DNA of 64,000 nt from Capitulum mitella (taxonomy: Eukaryota; Arthropoda; Thecostraca; Pollicipedomorpha; Pollicipedidae), in assembly GCA_030062745.1 (NCBI GenBank), contig CP099852.1, forward strand, positions 22,094,266-22,158,265, given 5' to 3'. Below are positions 62,172 through 64,000 of the stretch, in pieces (positions within the stretch are counted from its first letter, which is position 1; each line of letters starts with the position of its first letter). Position numbers and translations under genes: made by a program. The notes under the pieces were generated by a model. The model was not told the origin of the DNA. It did no database searches and saw only the letters and a program-made list of their open reading frames with translations.

Positions 62172-64000
62172 CTTGTGTTTTTGATGTTTGTTGTCTGTGT
62201 GCCAAGAGGCTACGTTTGAAGTGTTTCGACCTGTTGGATGACCACAGAATTATGTCTGACACAGATCTGACATCATGATGCCTCGTCACAAGATATCCAA
62301 TCATTATCTTCACAATGGCCTGACAGACACATGCCTGACTGTTCCCAGCCCTGGTACACACAGTGCTGTGACCAATGTCATGGCCATGAAAGGGGCACAA
62401 AATGAGAAATTTTTTTCCAATAGTTCTCTAGTAAGTGTGAAGAACATGAGATTTAGCACTGCAGTGCAGGATTAAACTTATGTTCCACAGTGCTTGCTTT
62501 TATGCACAGAATGCAAACACTCTCTGAAGTTGTTTGCAGTATAAATGGTACTGGAATAACCAATGTCCCCAGGTACAGCCTTATGATGTCATTTGAGAAG
62601 TGTGAATTCTTCACATTCCACACACTGCATTCTGCTGCTGGTGGTAATCAGAACTTCTCTCCTCAGGTGCCACATCTGAGCAGCTCCATACATCACTGCA
62701 CATCACACTTAAATCTAAATGGAAATGGAAATGGACAAGTGTCAAGAATGAAATTCAAAACCCACTTTTGTCACTTGAACTAACCAGCATTTGTACAAGT
62801 TTTGTTCAACTTACATGCCAAGTGGTCTAGTGGTCTCATTACAAGATGCAGGACATTTTTCATCCGAAGTTTCCCATATGCTTTAAGTATAAGCTTATGG
62901 TTTATACATTCCATACCAGTTTCATTTTGGAGTCCCAAATGTTGCAGTGCAATCGTGCAACAAATGGTGGCCGGTAGGCCAGTCACCATGTCCTTCGTTC
63001 TTTAGTCCGGGACCGGAAACATCGACCACAAACTAAGATCAGCAGAACAATGGATTACAAGTACTTACATCATTGCTGTTGTACTATGCGCACAAGGCGC
63101 GGCTGGTTTCTTAAAAACCACTATTGATCCATCGTCAATCTGGCAGCCCGCCGTTATACTCTATACGTCCTTCTGATTCTGTCATTGGATCAACAGTGCC
63201 GTCGCTGCTGCAAGCTCGGTCCCTGGAACGAACGTGGTAAGCATACGCTGTGTTCCAGCATGGCATATAAACATTGTTAGGCTATTCTGGTAATAAAGGC
63301 ACCACAGACGAGTGTGGTATTACTTCAGTAATATTCTTCAGCCATCTTGAACTAATATAATCGTGACAGGTTCAAAAACATATGCATTTTTGAAGAACTA
63401 TTTCAATACTGGATAATCGATTCTGACGTTACAGTTGCATCATCCCGTAGCAAGATGCCGTGATGGCTTCCCTGCTTTTGTTTCTCTTGCTAGTTGAGCA
63501 TGATCCTCAAAGTCATACATTTTGACATAAGAATTACGCATTATTTATTTTTAAAATGATCATACTTATGAAAGGCAGGAAATGTTCACATTATTTTTTG
63601 GCTCAGTTGATGAGGAATCATGGCGCATATGAGACATTTGTGGTGATCCCCGGTGGCCAATGGGCGGCTTATTTTCTGCATGATATTGAGTCGATATGTG
63701 GAATGCTGATATCCTATTTCTGGACACTTTACTGCATGCTTCTGAGCGTTGGTCCTGAAACTGACGTTGGGAACGTAATAGGCAGGCACTATCCGAGCCT
63801 ACCTATATATCTGGACTGAGGTGAGTAAAAATAAGTGCGCCGGTGGTGCCAAACCAACATCTGGTGTCGACTGGCTCAGAAGCTGAATAATATCATGGGC
63901 TGTCTTTTGCGTCTGAATTGCGTTTTCCAGCAAGTTTTTACGTTCGCTGTCGCCAAAAACGACCTTGCTGCCTAGTGATGTAGACTAGTAAAGTATAACA
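62172..64000. other. AT-rich upstream sequence, no gene recognised
   Basis: The part to 62.95 kb is CpG-poor and would hold the promoter or 5'UTR of the exon at 62171. The remainder is ordinary AT-rich DNA. A plus-strand frame at 63556-63819 (87 codons, hydrophobic middle) has no recognisable similarity and no supporting signals. Confidence 0.5.

Overview
This is a window from an animal nuclear genome, most likely an invertebrate. The genes have short coding exons split by GT-AG introns, all the recognisable proteins are metazoan housekeeping or stress-response families, and there is no bacterial operon structure. An arthropod or crustacean source is possible, but the sequence alone does not prove it. 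Most of the window is GC-rich, CpG-rich and full of minisatellites. Two blocks, about 3.0-5.0 kb and 61.65-62.95 kb, are almost free of CpG.

Left edge, plus strand: the last three coding exons of RRP7A, a ribosomal RNA processing factor (70-1943). Then comes AT-rich, CpG-poor intergenic DNA. Next is a complete nine-exon gene for the mitochondrial dicarboxylate carrier SLC25A10 (4697-10202, 288 residues).

Minus strand, convergent with SLC25A10: a bZIP factor of the ATF4/ATF5 family (cryptocephal-like). Its four 3' coding exons lie at 18155-13220. Two candidate 5' coding parts lie far upstream. One is a single exon at 48625-48214 with a strong start codon and a tiny upstream ORF. The other is a pair of exons at 62171-62094 and 61629-60481. 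Both end in the same splice phase with the same last base, and either could splice to the shared exon at 18155. This suggests one ATF4 locus of up to 49 kb with alternative N-termini, but the upstream parts could also be separate genes. The 18-48 kb and 49-60 kb stretches hold no gene I recognise. They are filled with tandem repeats, a few dispersed repeats and an unusual number of perfect CRE palindromes (TGACGTCA).

The most unusual signals are these. (1) Tandem duplications cover a splice acceptor plus the first bases of its exon, in both SLC25A10 and ATF4. (2) A roughly 60-bp SINE-like element is present in three copies, each with its own 11-13 bp target duplication. (3) Sixteen CRE palindromes all lie between 20.9 and 59.1 kb, in the putative introns and upstream region of a CRE-binding-family gene. 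(4) Two CpG-depleted blocks each contain a first coding exon, and SLC25A10 exon 1 has codon use unlike the rest of its gene. (5) There is a foldback element with a 37-bp hairpin in a SLC25A10 intron. All coordinates were read by hand, so repeat limits are good to a few bases unless an exact splice site or start is named.
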